From Mesorhizobium intechi (GTDB taxonomy: Bacteria > Pseudomonadota > Alphaproteobacteria > Rhizobiales > Rhizobiaceae), in contig NZ_PNOT02000223.1 in NCBI RefSeq assembly GCF_002879535.1, positions 1-52,094 of the forward strand: a stretch of 52,094 bases of DNA, in the 5' to 3' direction. The notes beneath the pieces were generated by a model. That model was not told where the DNA came from, ran no database searches, and saw nothing but the letters and a program-made list of their open reading frames with translations. The translations under genes were made by a program, and so were the position numbers. Shown here piece by piece: positions 26,122 through 33,835 of the stretch. Position 1 is the stretch's first letter. Each line of letters begins with the position of its first letter.

Positions 26122-26231
26122 GGTTTGTCTTTCCCTTTGACCGTGATGTCCTGGACAAAACGCTTCCCGTTTGTCCGGGAAAACCGGATGCGACTTTTCG
26201 CTAACGCGGTCCATCGGGTCGGGATCATGGT

Positions 26232-27203
26232 CTACGCCGCCATCATAAAGGCTTGCTCGCCGACCAGCTTGCGGCGCAGCCAGGCGGAGAACTGGTCGAT
26301 GATGAAGATGGTCGTGAACAAGAGCAGCACCAGCGCCAGCGTCTTGGCGCCGAAGCCGCGAGAGATGGACAGCTTCAATTCCTCGCCGATGCCGCCGCCG
26401 CCGACGGCGCCGATGATGGTCGAGGCGCGGACATTGATCTCGACGCGCAGCAGCGTGTAGGACATGAAATTGGGCAGCACCTGCGGCAGGTCGGCGAAGC
26501 GCACGCGCTCGAACCAGTTGGCTCCGACCGCCCGCAGGCCTTCCTCGGCGCGCATGTCGATGTTTTCGTTGATCTCGTAGAACAGCTTGCCGAGCGCGCC
26601 GATCGAATGCAGGCCGATGGCGATGATGGCTGCGATCGGGCCGATGGAGACGATGGCCGCGAACAGGCCGGCAATGACGATTTCGGGAAAGGCGCGCTGC
26701 AGTTCCATGAAGCGCTTGACGACCAGCCGCAGGGCCGGATGAGGTGTCAGATTGCGCGCCGCCATGAAGGAAAACGGCACCGCGAAGATAAAGCCGATGA
26801 AGGTGGAGACCAGCGCCACGTTCACCGTGGTCAGCATGAGCTCGAAATATTCGGGGATGTAGAATCCGGCCCAGACATAGATCCGGCCGAGTGGGAAGTT
26901 GTATTCCTGGGTGCCCGTGTCATGCGGCGAGGCAATATCGAACAGTGCCCGCCAGACGTCGTTCCAATCCTTGGGGACCAGCCAGCCCAGGAAATCCAGA
27001 ATATGCGGAAGCCGGTCGAAGAAGTGCCCGGCATTGGCCTCGTCGGCAAACCACATGCTGGCGAACATCGCGGCCAGCAGCAGGCCGACGCCGAGTACTG
27101 TATAGAACCGGCGCAGCGACGTCTGGCGTCGCCAGGCATCGGCCATCTGGTGGGGAGCACCAGAAGGGGTTGTCAAAGAAGGGGCTGTCACGGAAAGGGT
27201 CAT
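26232..27203 (-). CDS. phnE: Phosphonate ABC transporter permease, standard form
   Basis: 323 residues, about six helices plus an N-terminal one (LGVGLLLAAMFASMW). The ATPase-docking loop IGALGKLFYEINENIDMRAEE and the VRASTIIGAVGGGGIGEEL segment are characteristic of PhnE. The RBS is weak; a downstream ATG at 27146 is no better. A strong hairpin lies just upstream (27218-27247), so expression probably depends on read-through from phnD. Confidence 0.92.
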   Translation of the reverse strand: MTLSVTAPSLTTPSGAPHQMADAWRRQTSLRRFYTVLGVGLLLAAMFASMWFADEANAGHFFDRLPHILDFLGWLVPKDWNDVWRALFDIASPHDTGTQEYNFPLGRIYVWAGFYIPEYFELMLTTVNVALVSTFIGFIFAVPFSFMAARNLTPHPALRLVVKRFMELQRAFPEIVIAGLFAAIVSIGPIAAIIAIGLHSIGALGKLFYEINENIDMRAEEGLRAVGANWFERVRFADLPQVLPNFMSYTLLRVEINVRASTIIGAVGGGGIGEELKLSISRGFGAKTLALVLLLFTTIFIIDQFSAWLRRKLVGEQAFMMAA

Positions 27204-27215
27204 GATCGGAGATGC

Positions 27216-27247
27216 AAAAAAGGGCGGTGTTCGAACACCGCCCTTTT
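27216..27247 (-). terminator. Terminator/attenuator between phnD and phnE
   Basis: A 30-bp perfect palindrome (27218-27247; half GGGCGGTGTTC) is followed on the minus strand by six T. It is a textbook intrinsic terminator placed after the binding-protein gene and would lower permease relative to PhnD. Confidence 0.8.
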
Positions 27248-27258
27248 CGATTTCGCCG

Positions 27259-28167
27259 TTAGCCGCCGATGGCTGCCTTACGGGCTTCGACGATGACGTT
27301 GTAGAAGTCCGGCTTGACCGGAACGTACCCGGTGAAATCGCCCCCTTCGACGCCCTCGAAGCAAGCCTTGTCCTTCTTCGGCAGTTCGGTGAAGAAGGCG
27401 GCGAGCTTGGCGGTCATCTCGTCGCCGAGCGCGGTGCGCACGACCAGCGGGCCGTTCGGGATCAGGCCCGAGCGCCAGACTTCGACGAAGTCGTTCGGGT
27501 CGACGGCGCCCTTGGCGACGACCTTGTGGAAGGTGCCGGAGGTGAAGCCGTTCTTGAAGTCGCCGATGCCCGAGGAATCATCGACCGCGACATCGACCTT
27601 GCCGTCGCGCACGGCGAGGATGTTGTTCTCATGGCCGCCGTTGAACTGGGTCGAGGCGAAGAAGGTTTCGTTCGAGGCGCCGGTTTCCTTCGGAATCTGG
27701 GTCAGTGGGATCAGGTAGCCCGAGGTGGAGTCCGGATCGGCGTAGCCGAGCTTCTTGCCCTTGGCCGACTTGATGTCGGTGATGCCCGAGGTCTTCAGGG
27801 CCAGGCCGATCGAATAATAGCCGGTGGAACCGTCGGTCTGCCGGGTGGTGAGGATCGGGGTCACCGCTTTCGGATCCTTGAGATAGACGCTGGCGTAGCC
27901 GGAGGCGCCGAGTTCCGCGAAGTCGAGCGTGCCGCCGAGCAGGCCCTGGACAACGCCGTCATAGTCGGCGGCAGGAAACAGCGAGACCTTCTCGAAGCCG
28001 AATTCGGCCTTCAGATGATCGGCCAGGCACTGGTAGTTGCGCAGCCGGTCGGTCTCGTTTTCACCGCCCAGAATGCCGACGCGGAACTCCTTCATGTCGG
28101 CGGCGTGGGCCATGCTGGTTGCCATGGCGAGCACCGAAACGGCGCTGAAAACCATCTTCCTGAACAT
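27259..28167 (-). CDS. phnD: Phosphonate ABC transporter substrate-binding protein
   Basis: 302 residues. Signal peptide MFRKMVFSAVSVLAMATSMAHA, cleaved before ADMKEF. The PhnD core is recognisable: FRVGILGGENETDRLRNYQC, DYDGVVQGLLGG, a phosphonate-binding DPDSTSGYL loop and NGGHENNILAVRDGKVDVA. The ATG at 28167 has GGAGAG upstream. It captures alkyl- or aminoalkylphosphonates in the periplasm for the PhnC/PhnE importer. Confidence 0.94.
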   Translation of the reverse strand: MFRKMVFSAVSVLAMATSMAHAADMKEFRVGILGGENETDRLRNYQCLADHLKAEFGFEKVSLFPAADYDGVVQGLLGGTLDFAELGASGYASVYLKDPKAVTPILTTRQTDGSTGYYSIGLALKTSGITDIKSAKGKKLGYADPDSTSGYLIPLTQIPKETGASNETFFASTQFNGGHENNILAVRDGKVDVAVDDSSGIGDFKNGFTSGTFHKVVAKGAVDPNDFVEVWRSGLIPNGPLVVRTALGDEMTAKLAAFFTELPKKDKACFEGVEGGDFTGYVPVKPDFYNVIVEARKAAIGG

Positions 28168-28257
28168 TTGATGTCTCTCCTTTAAGTTCCGGCCCCGTGC
28201 CGGCAGCGTTCGTGATCTTGACAAGTGCCCTTGACGCGGGCGGACGATCCAGTGCGC

Positions 28258-29115
28258 TCAGTAACCCGGGAATGCGGGTTCGAGCGGTCCGGCGGATGCT
28301 GCGATCTTCTGCCTGAAGGCAACGCTGGTGGAGGTGATGGCCTCCGATATCTCCGCGCCATTGCTGTCGGCGCCATAGACAAGGCGCACGGCCTCACGGT
28401 TGAGCTCTTCCGGCGGGCCGTCGAAGACGACCTTGCCGGCTGCCATGCCGATGATGCGGTTGCAATAGGCGCGGGCGGTGTCGAGCGTGTGCAGATTGGT
28501 GACGACGGTGATGCCCTCGCGCAGATTGATGTCCTGCAGCGAATCCATCACCACCCTGGCGTTGAGCGGGTCGAGCGAGGCGATCGGCTCGTCGGCGAGG
28601 ATCACTCTGGGCTGCTGCATCATGGCGCGGGCGATGGCGACACGCTGCTGCTGTCCGCCAGACAAGGTGCCGGCGAGCTGAAGCGCGGTGCGGGCTATGT
28701 CGAGCCGCTCGAGCGCGGCGACCGCCTCCGCGCATTCGGCGCGCGAGAACATGCCGAGAAGGTTGGACAGGGTCGAACGGTGGTTCAATTTGCCAAGTAG
28801 GACGTTGGTCAGCACGTCGAGGCGCGGCACCAGGTTGAACTGCTGGAAGATCATGGCGCAATCGCGCTGCCAGCGCCGCAGCGGCGAGCCGCGCAGCCGG
28901 GAAACCTCGGCGCCGTCAAAAAAAATCGACCCCTGGCTGGGGTCGACAAGACGGTTGATCATGCGAAGAAGGGTCGATTTGCCAGCGCCCGAACGGCCGA
29001 TGACGCCAACCATCTGACCCTGCGGGATCGAAATGTTGACGTCGCTGACGGCGGTGTTCTTGCCAAATCGTCGGCTGACGCCGCGGATTTCGAGCGTGGC
29101 AGAGCTTGCTGACAT
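28258..29115 (-). CDS. phnC: Phosphonate ABC transporter ATPase
   Basis: 285 residues. Walker [11 protein letters not shown]-loop [13 protein letters not shown], signature [14 protein letters not shown], Walker B VILADEP, H-loop NLHTLD in place of the more common THD, as is usual in PhnC. The C-terminal ~25 residues extend past the family core. The ATG at 29115 was chosen from the family start ([11 protein letters not shown] follows). A candidate Pho box lies 57 bp upstream, so phnCDEE may start its own transcript. Confidence 0.94.
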   Translation of the reverse strand: MSASSATLEIRGVSRRFGKNTAVSDVNISIPQGQMVGVIGRSGAGKSTLLRMINRLVDPSQGSIFFDGAEVSRLRGSPLRRWQRDCAMIFQQFNLVPRLDVLTNVLLGKLNHRSTLSNLLGMFSRAECAEAVAALERLDIARTALQLAGTLSGGQQQRVAIARAMMQQPRVILADEPIASLDPLNARVVMDSLQDINLREGITVVTNLHTLDTARAYCNRIIGMAAGKVVFDGPPEELNREAVRLVYGADSNGAEISEAITSTSVAFRQKIAASAGPLEPAFPGY

Positions 29116-29171
29116 GAGCAGGTTCCAGTCCGGACCTTGTTGATCGTCAGGCACTCGCCTAACGCAGCCAC

Positions 29172-29211
29172 ATGAACCTGCCATGTCGCCAGCATGTCAG
29201 TTTTGTTACGC
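29172..29211 (-). promoter_or_regulatory. Candidate Pho box upstream of phnC
   Basis: Read on the minus strand, four heptamers recur every 11 bp: GCGTAAC, CTGACAT, GCGACAT, GGTTCAT. The PhoB consensus is CTGTCAT at that period. One copy matches 6 of 7 and the others 3-4 of 7. PhoB control of phosphonate uptake is well known, but this site is degenerate. Confidence 0.4.
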
Positions 29212-29348
29212 TCCACAGGCGCGACGCCTGCAGCGCGTCGCGCTGAATCGAATTCATGCGACGCGCTTCAGGTCCTTGGTCTTTATGCGTGTCGTTCTCC
29301 CAAGCCGGGGCCGCTTTCGGGCGACATGCGTTGGCGCCTTGTCGGCGA

Positions 29349-30059
29349 TCAGCCGAGCACCAGCAATTCCTCGAAGTGCTTCATGTCGCGGAAGGCGCAG
29401 AAGGCGGGCGCCCTGATCTCGATTGTCGGAGCCTGCCTTGCGAAAAGCGCCAGGCAATCGTCGAACAGAGCCCGCCACGCGGCGGCGCGGTCGTCGGCAA
29501 GGCGCCGGATCTGATAGGCGAAGGTGATGTGGAAGACATAAGCGTCATGATCGGGGTGCCGGTAGCCGAACGGCATCGCCAGCGCATCGCGCCATTGACG
29601 CATGATGCGCACGTCCTCGTCGGTCGCGCCGGCCACGGTGAGACCGGTGGGCACGACCTCGACAACCTTGATGTTGAAAGGACCGAAGCCCTCGAAGCCC
29701 TTCAGGCGCTCCAGATAGAGGCGGGTCATGGCATCGATGCTGGTGTCGAGCGGTACGTCCTGCGGCCAGTAAGGCAAGCGGCGGCGATGTTCGATGATAC
29801 CTTGGAACAGCGTCATATGCAGGCTGGAAACAGGCGTGAAGGCGAGCCGGTCGGCGTCGGGCATCGCCAGCATCTTCGCGCGCACCGCAAGCACCACGGC
29901 TTCGGACGGCGAGCCGCTGACGAGGTGGCTGACGATCGTGTTGCCGGGCTCGGTCAGGAAGTTGCCCGAGGTGTCGTAGCGCGTGCCGAGATGCGCCGGC
30001 GGGGTCGGGTTGGAGCCGGCAAAGAATCCGGCGAGCGAGGGTCTGACGGTGGCAAGCAT
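29349..30059 (-). CDS. 2H phosphoesterase-like protein (DUF1868 type) in the phn operon
   Basis: 236 residues. Two HxT/S motifs of the 2H (LigT) superfamily are visible: LHMTLF near 80-85 and FHITFAY near 175-181. The rest fits DUF1868 (GSNPTPPAHLGTRYDTSGNF at the N-terminus). 2H enzymes hydrolyse cyclic phosphates. It sits between the hexapeptide transferase and phnC on the same strand. No phnP is seen here, so it could act on the ribosyl cyclic phosphate released by C-P lyase; that role is inference. DUF1045 proteins, common in phn operons, are another 2H family. Confidence 0.8.
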   Translation of the reverse strand: MLATVRPSLAGFFAGSNPTPPAHLGTRYDTSGNFLTEPGNTIVSHLVSGSPSEAVVLAVRAKMLAMPDADRLAFTPVSSLHMTLFQGIIEHRRRLPYWPQDVPLDTSIDAMTRLYLERLKGFEGFGPFNIKVVEVVPTGLTVAGATDEDVRIMRQWRDALAMPFGYRHPDHDAYVFHITFAYQIRRLADDRAAAWRALFDDCLALFARQAPTIEIRAPAFCAFRDMKHFEELLVLG

Positions 30060-30144
30060 GGCAATCTCCTTGGGGAGATGGCGTCCTGTCCGAGTCCTGT
30101 GTCAGAGATATGAACGGGTTCCCGAATAACGATGATGTGAGGAG

Positions 30145-30762
30145 CTATCCCTCGTATTTCTCCAGGAAAGCCTCCGCCGACAGCTCGCGAAAATCATCGA
30201 GCGAAGCGCGCAGCCGCGCGTGGTCCCAGTCCCACCAGCCAAGCGCCTGGTAGCGTTCGGCGGTGCGGCGGTCGAAGCGCTCGCGGATCGGCTTGGCCGG
30301 CACGCCGACGACGATGGTGTAGGGCGCGACATCCTTCGAGACGACCGCCCCGGCACCAACCGCCGCGCCATCGCCGACAGTGACGCCGGGCAGGACGGTC
30401 GAGCCATGGCCGAGCCAGGTGTCGTGACCGATGGTGACGCGCTTGGCACGGCGCTGGGCGAAGAACTCGCTCTCATGCTCGGCGTCGTCCCAGTAATCCG
30501 AGGCGCGGTAGGTGAAATGATGCAGCGTCGGCCGCCAGGTCGGGTGGTTGGTGGCGTTGAGGCGCACGCTTGCCGCGATATTGGCGAACTTGCCGATCGT
30601 CGCGCACCAGACCGAGCAATCCTGCATCATGTAGGAATAGTCGCCGAGTTCGCTTTCCGAAACCCGGCTGCGGTCGGCGATCTCGGTCCAGCGGCCGAGC
30701 GTCGAATTGTGCACTTCCGCCGTTGGGTGGACCAGCGGCGTCTCCGACAATTTCCTGGTCAT
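30145..30762 (-). CDS. Hexapeptide-repeat acetyltransferase of phosphonate operons
   Basis: 205 residues. Left-handed beta-helix repeats are visible (TAEVHNSTLGRWTEIADRS; VTIGHDTWLGHGSTVLPGVT; VGDGAAVGAGAVVSKDVAP), with the catalytic-type His near NATNHPTWRP. It fits the family of transferases linked to C-P lyase operons. Its ATG overlaps the phnL stop, so it is translated with the core genes. A role in acetylating aminophosphonates has been proposed for relatives. Confidence 0.9.
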   Translation of the reverse strand: MTRKLSETPLVHPTAEVHNSTLGRWTEIADRSRVSESELGDYSYMMQDCSVWCATIGKFANIAASVRLNATNHPTWRPTLHHFTYRASDYWDDAEHESEFFAQRRAKRVTIGHDTWLGHGSTVLPGVTVGDGAAVGAGAVVSKDVAPYTIVVGVPAKPIRERFDRRTAERYQALGWWDWDHARLRASLDDFRELSAEAFLEKYEG

Positions 30763-31466
30763 GCGGCGAGTTTTCCTGGAGCAAAAGCGGTGACGTCGAT
30801 GATGCGGTCGGCAACCGCCTCGCGCACATCATGATCGTGGAAGATGCCAAGCAGGGCGACGCCCGCCGCCTTCTTGGCGGCGATGAGTTCGATCACCACG
30901 TCGCGGTTGGTGGCATCGAGCGAGGCGGTTGGCTCGTCGAGCAGCAGGATGGGGTGCTCGGTGATGAAGCCGCGCGCGATGTTGACGCGCTGCTGCTCGC
31001 CGCCGGAGAAGGTCGCCGGCGGCAGCGCCCAGAGCTTTTCCGGCAAATTGAGCTGAGCCAGCAGCGCGCGCGCCCTGCCTCTGGCCGCCTCGCGTTCCTG
31101 TCCGCGCTCGACCAGTGGCTCGGCGATGACATCGAGCGCCGAGACGCGCGGCACGGTGCGCAGGAACTGGCTGACATAGCCGATCGTTTGCCGGCGAACG
31201 GCAAGCACGGTGCGCGGGCTGGCATTGGCAAGATCGATCAGTCCGTCCTCGTGGCTGACGATGATCTGCCCCTCGTCGACGGCATAGTTGCCGTAGAGCA
31301 TTTTCAGGATGGAGCTTTTGCCGGCGCCGGACGGCCCGCCGAGCACGGTGCATTCGCCCGCCTTGATCGAGAACGAGACACCGGCGACGACAGGCAGTTT
31401 GATGCCATCGCGCAGGTGCATGGTGAAGCTTTTTGCGACGTCGGAAACAACGAGTGGGGTTGGCAT
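30759..31466 (-). CDS. phnL: C-P lyase accessory ATP-binding protein PhnL
   Basis: 235 residues. Walker A GGPSGAGKSS, Q-loop YVSQFLRTVPRVSA, signature FSGGEQQRVNIARG, Walker B LLLDEP, and FHDHDVR at the H-loop. The YGNYAVDEGQI stretch after Walker A is typical of PhnL. It lies 2 nt after phnK and overlaps the next gene. PhnL joins PhnGHI in making the ribosyl-triphosphate phosphonate and is not a membrane transporter ATPase. Confidence 0.95.
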   Translation of the reverse strand: MPTPLVVSDVAKSFTMHLRDGIKLPVVAGVSFSIKAGECTVLGGPSGAGKSSILKMLYGNYAVDEGQIIVSHEDGLIDLANASPRTVLAVRRQTIGYVSQFLRTVPRVSALDVIAEPLVERGQEREAARGRARALLAQLNLPEKLWALPPATFSGGEQQRVNIARGFITEHPILLLDEPTASLDATNRDVVIELIAAKKAAGVALLGIFHDHDVREAVADRIIDVTAFAPGKLAA

Positions 31467-31468
31467 CG

Positions 31469-32245
31469 CTACACCTGCAAGATGGAGGAAACGAGAAGCT
31501 GCGTGTAGGGCGCGCGCGGGTCGTCCAGCACGCGGTCGGTGAGGCCGCTTTCGACGACGCGGCCGTCCTTCATCACCATCATGCGCTGCGACAGCAGGCG
31601 CGCCACCGCGAGGTCGTGGGTGACGACGATGGCAGCGAGGCCGAGATCGGTGACCAGCCCGCGCAAGAGATCAAGCAAGCGCGCCTGTACCGAGACGTCG
31701 AGGCCTCCGGTCGGCTCGTCCATGAACACCAGCCGTGGGCCGGTGACGAGGTTGCGGGCGATCTGCAGGCGCTGGCGCATGCCGCCGGAAAAGGCACGTG
31801 GCTCATCGTCGATACGGTCTTCCTCGATCTCGACGCGCGACAGCCAGTCGACCGCCGTGGCGCGAATCTTGCCGTAGTGACGGTCGCCCACCGCCATCAG
31901 CCGTTCGCCGACATTGGCGCCGGCTGACACCGTCATGCGCAAACCGTCGGCCGGGTTCTGGTGGACGAAGCCCCAGTCGGTGCGCATCAGAAAGCGGCGC
32001 TCGGCCTCGCTCATACGGTAGAGCTCGCGGAACTGGCCGTCGCGCATGCGGTAGCTGGCGGTGCCCGACGAGGGCAACAGACGCGTCGACAGGCAATTGA
32101 GCAGCGTCGTCTTGCCGGAACCGGATTCGCCGACGACAGCCAGGACCTCGCCCGGCCACAGGTCGAAGGAGACGTTGTCGCAGCCGACGCGCGAACCGTA
32201 GAATTTGGAGAGCGCCGAGACGCGCAGCAGCGGTTCGTCGGTCAT
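31469..32245 (-). CDS. phnK: C-P lyase accessory ATP-binding protein PhnK
   Basis: 258 residues. Walker A GESGSGKTT, signature FSGGMRQRLQIARN, Walker B VFMDEPTGGLD, H-loop VVTHDLAVAR. The insert RTDWGFVHQNPADGLRMTVS is characteristic of PhnK. The ATG at 32245 overlaps the phnJ stop and has GGAG 8 nt upstream. PhnK docks on the PhnGHIJ core through PhnJ. Confidence 0.95.
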   Translation of the reverse strand: MTDEPLLRVSALSKFYGSRVGCDNVSFDLWPGEVLAVVGESGSGKTTLLNCLSTRLLPSSGTASYRMRDGQFRELYRMSEAERRFLMRTDWGFVHQNPADGLRMTVSAGANVGERLMAVGDRHYGKIRATAVDWLSRVEIEEDRIDDEPRAFSGGMRQRLQIARNLVTGPRLVFMDEPTGGLDVSVQARLLDLLRGLVTDLGLAAIVVTHDLAVARLLSQRMMVMKDGRVVESGLTDRVLDDPRAPYTQLLVSSILQV

Positions 32246-33141
32246 CGTGCAGGCTCCATTTTCTCGGAAGCAAGATGGATTTCCGGAGCAAGATGGCCGC
32301 GATGGCCCTCTTGGCGCCGCTTCTCGCAATGGTCGGTGTCAGAGCAGACGAACATGTGGCCGCCATGGTCGTCGAGGATGACCTCATCAAGATAGACATT
32401 CTCGGCCGCGCAAAGTGCGCAGGGCTGGTCGAAGGTCTGCACCTCGAACGGATGGTCCTCGAAGTCGAGGCTGACGACATCGGTGAAGGGCGGCACCGCG
32501 TAGATGCGCTTCTCGCGGCCGGCGCCGAACAGCTGCAAGGCGGGCGAGCGGTGCATCTTGGGATTGTCGAATTTCGGCGTCGGCGAGGGGTCCATCACAT
32601 AGCGGCCCTCGACCTTGACCGGATAGGCATAGGTTGTGGCGATGCGGCCGTGCTTGGCGATGTCCTCGTAGAGCTTCACATGCATGAGGCCGTATTCCTC
32701 CAGCGCATGCATCTTGCGCGTCTCGGTCTCGCGCGGCTCGAGGAAGCGCAGCGGCTCGGGGATCGGCACCTGATAGACCAGCACCTGCCCCGCCGTCAGC
32801 GGATGCTCGGGAATGCGATGGCGGGTCTGGATGATGGTGGCGCTGGCGGTATCGGTGGTGACAGCGACGTTGGCGACCTTCTTGAAGAAGGCGCGGATCG
32901 AGACGGCGTTGGTGGTGTCGTCGGCGCCCTGGTCGATGACCTTCAGCACGTCGTCGGGGCCGATGATCGAGGCGGTGACCTGGACGCCGCCGGTGCCCCA
33001 GCCATAGGGCATCGGCATTTCGCGCGAGGCGAACGGCACCTGATAGCCGGGAATGGCGATGCCCTTGAGGATCGCCCGGCGGATCATCCTTTTGGTCTGC
33101 TCGTCGAGATAGGCGAAGTTGTAGGTAGCGATGTCGGTCAT
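32242..33141 (-). CDS. phnJ: Carbon-phosphorus lyase, radical SAM subunit PhnJ
   Basis: 299 residues. It cleaves the C-P bond of ribosyl phosphonates, releasing the alkane and a cyclic ribose phosphate. The cysteines are at 241, 244, 266 and 272 when translation starts at the ATG at 33141. These are the E. coli positions (three for the 4Fe-4S cluster, Cys272 as the catalytic thiyl), which fixes this start over the GTG codons at 33150 and 33156. MPYGWGTGGVQ and CALCAAENVY are family marks. Overlaps phnK; a small plus-strand gene lies just upstream. Confidence 0.97.
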   Translation of the reverse strand: MTDIATYNFAYLDEQTKRMIRRAILKGIAIPGYQVPFASREMPMPYGWGTGGVQVTASIIGPDDVLKVIDQGADDTTNAVSIRAFFKKVANVAVTTDTASATIIQTRHRIPEHPLTAGQVLVYQVPIPEPLRFLEPRETETRKMHALEEYGLMHVKLYEDIAKHGRIATTYAYPVKVEGRYVMDPSPTPKFDNPKMHRSPALQLFGAGREKRIYAVPPFTDVVSLDFEDHPFEVQTFDQPCALCAAENVYLDEVILDDHGGHMFVCSDTDHCEKRRQEGHRGHLAPEIHLASEKMEPAR

Positions 33142-33206
33142 GGCGATCACATCCACATTGTGCTATCAAATTGGCGTCCAGGACGCCGGAACAGGGGCGA
33201 ATTCAG

Positions 33207-33413
33207 ATGAGCTCGGCCGGGTGGGTGCATCTCGCAATTGTGTTGGTGGTGTTCGCCGGCGTCGTTCTTTTTTTCCTTCGGCGCATGGTTTTTCCCGTTG
33301 CCAAAGGGGGCTCCCAAGGCGAGCCCGTGGGCATCGGCGGTGGCGACTATTCCGGGTATGACAGCTATGGCGGTCATAGCCACGACGGTGGCGGCCATGG
33401 GGGCGGGCACTGA
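33207..33413 (+). CDS. Small membrane protein with Gly/His-rich tail, opposite strand to phn
   Basis: 68 residues. One membrane helix (VHLAIVLVVFAGVVLFFLRRM, about 8-28) is followed by a basic edge and a tail rich in Gly, Tyr, Asp and His (GYDSYGGHSHDGGGHGGG) that could bind a metal. GGGGCG sits about 8 nt before the ATG. It is the only plus-strand gene between phnG and phnE and fills the gap between fosX and phnJ. I do not recognise the family. Low-complexity protein and short length mean it could be spurious, but the coherent helix-tail design argues for a real gene. Confidence 0.6.
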   Translation: MSSAGWVHLAIVLVVFAGVVLFFLRRMVFPVAKGGSQGEPVGIGGGDYSGYDSYGGHSHDGGGHGGGH

Positions 33414-33415
33414 AT

Positions 33416-33835
33416 TCATTGCACCGTCTCCAAACCCCTCGCATAGCGCTGCAGCCGATCCGCAAGCGTGCCGGTGTGCAGTTCGAACATGTGGTTGTCG
33501 TCGTCGTAGAAATAGATCGAGCGACCTTCACCCTCGACGCGCGGACGTGGCGGGCGCATGTCGAGGCCTAGCTTGGCGACACGCCCGGCGTAGCGGTCGA
33601 AATCGGCGTCAGCGATCTTGAAGGCGATGTGGTTGTAGCTGCGCTCCGGCAGCTTTTCGCCTTGCATGATGGCGATCCAGAGGTCGCCGATCAGGAAGAA
33701 TTTTTCGCGCGACAGCGAGAACTGGGCGGCGTCGCTGGCATAGACCTCGCGGGCGTCGAATACACCCTCCAAAATCTCAGTCATCCGGCCGAGATCCCTG
33801 ACGATGAAGGTCATGTGGGAGAGGCCCTCGATCAT
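33416..33835 (-). CDS. fosX: FosX-type fosfomycin resistance / VOC protein
   Basis: 139 residues, glyoxalase/VOC fold. His7, His69 and Glu118 (metal) and Glu44 (general base) fall at the positions I recall for Mesorhizobium loti FosX. Motifs are SHMTFIVRDLGRM, LSREKFFLIGD and FYDDDNHMFELHTG. FosX adds water to fosfomycin using Mn2+. The M. loti protein is catalytically poor and was known to lie in a phn operon. The ATG overlaps the phnI stop, so it is co-translated with C-P lyase subunits. Confidence 0.95.
   Translation of the reverse strand: MIEGLSHMTFIVRDLGRMTEILEGVFDAREVYASDAAQFSLSREKFFLIGDLWIAIMQGEKLPERSYNHIAFKIADADFDRYAGRVAKLGLDMRPPRPRVEGEGRSIYFYDDDNHMFELHTGTLADRLQRYARGLETVQ

Noticed and set aside
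29349..30059. Calling this gene DUF1045, the usual 2H protein of phn operons
   Set aside because: The N-terminal GSNPTPPAHLGTRYDTSG pattern fits DUF1868 better in my reading; a profile search would settle it.
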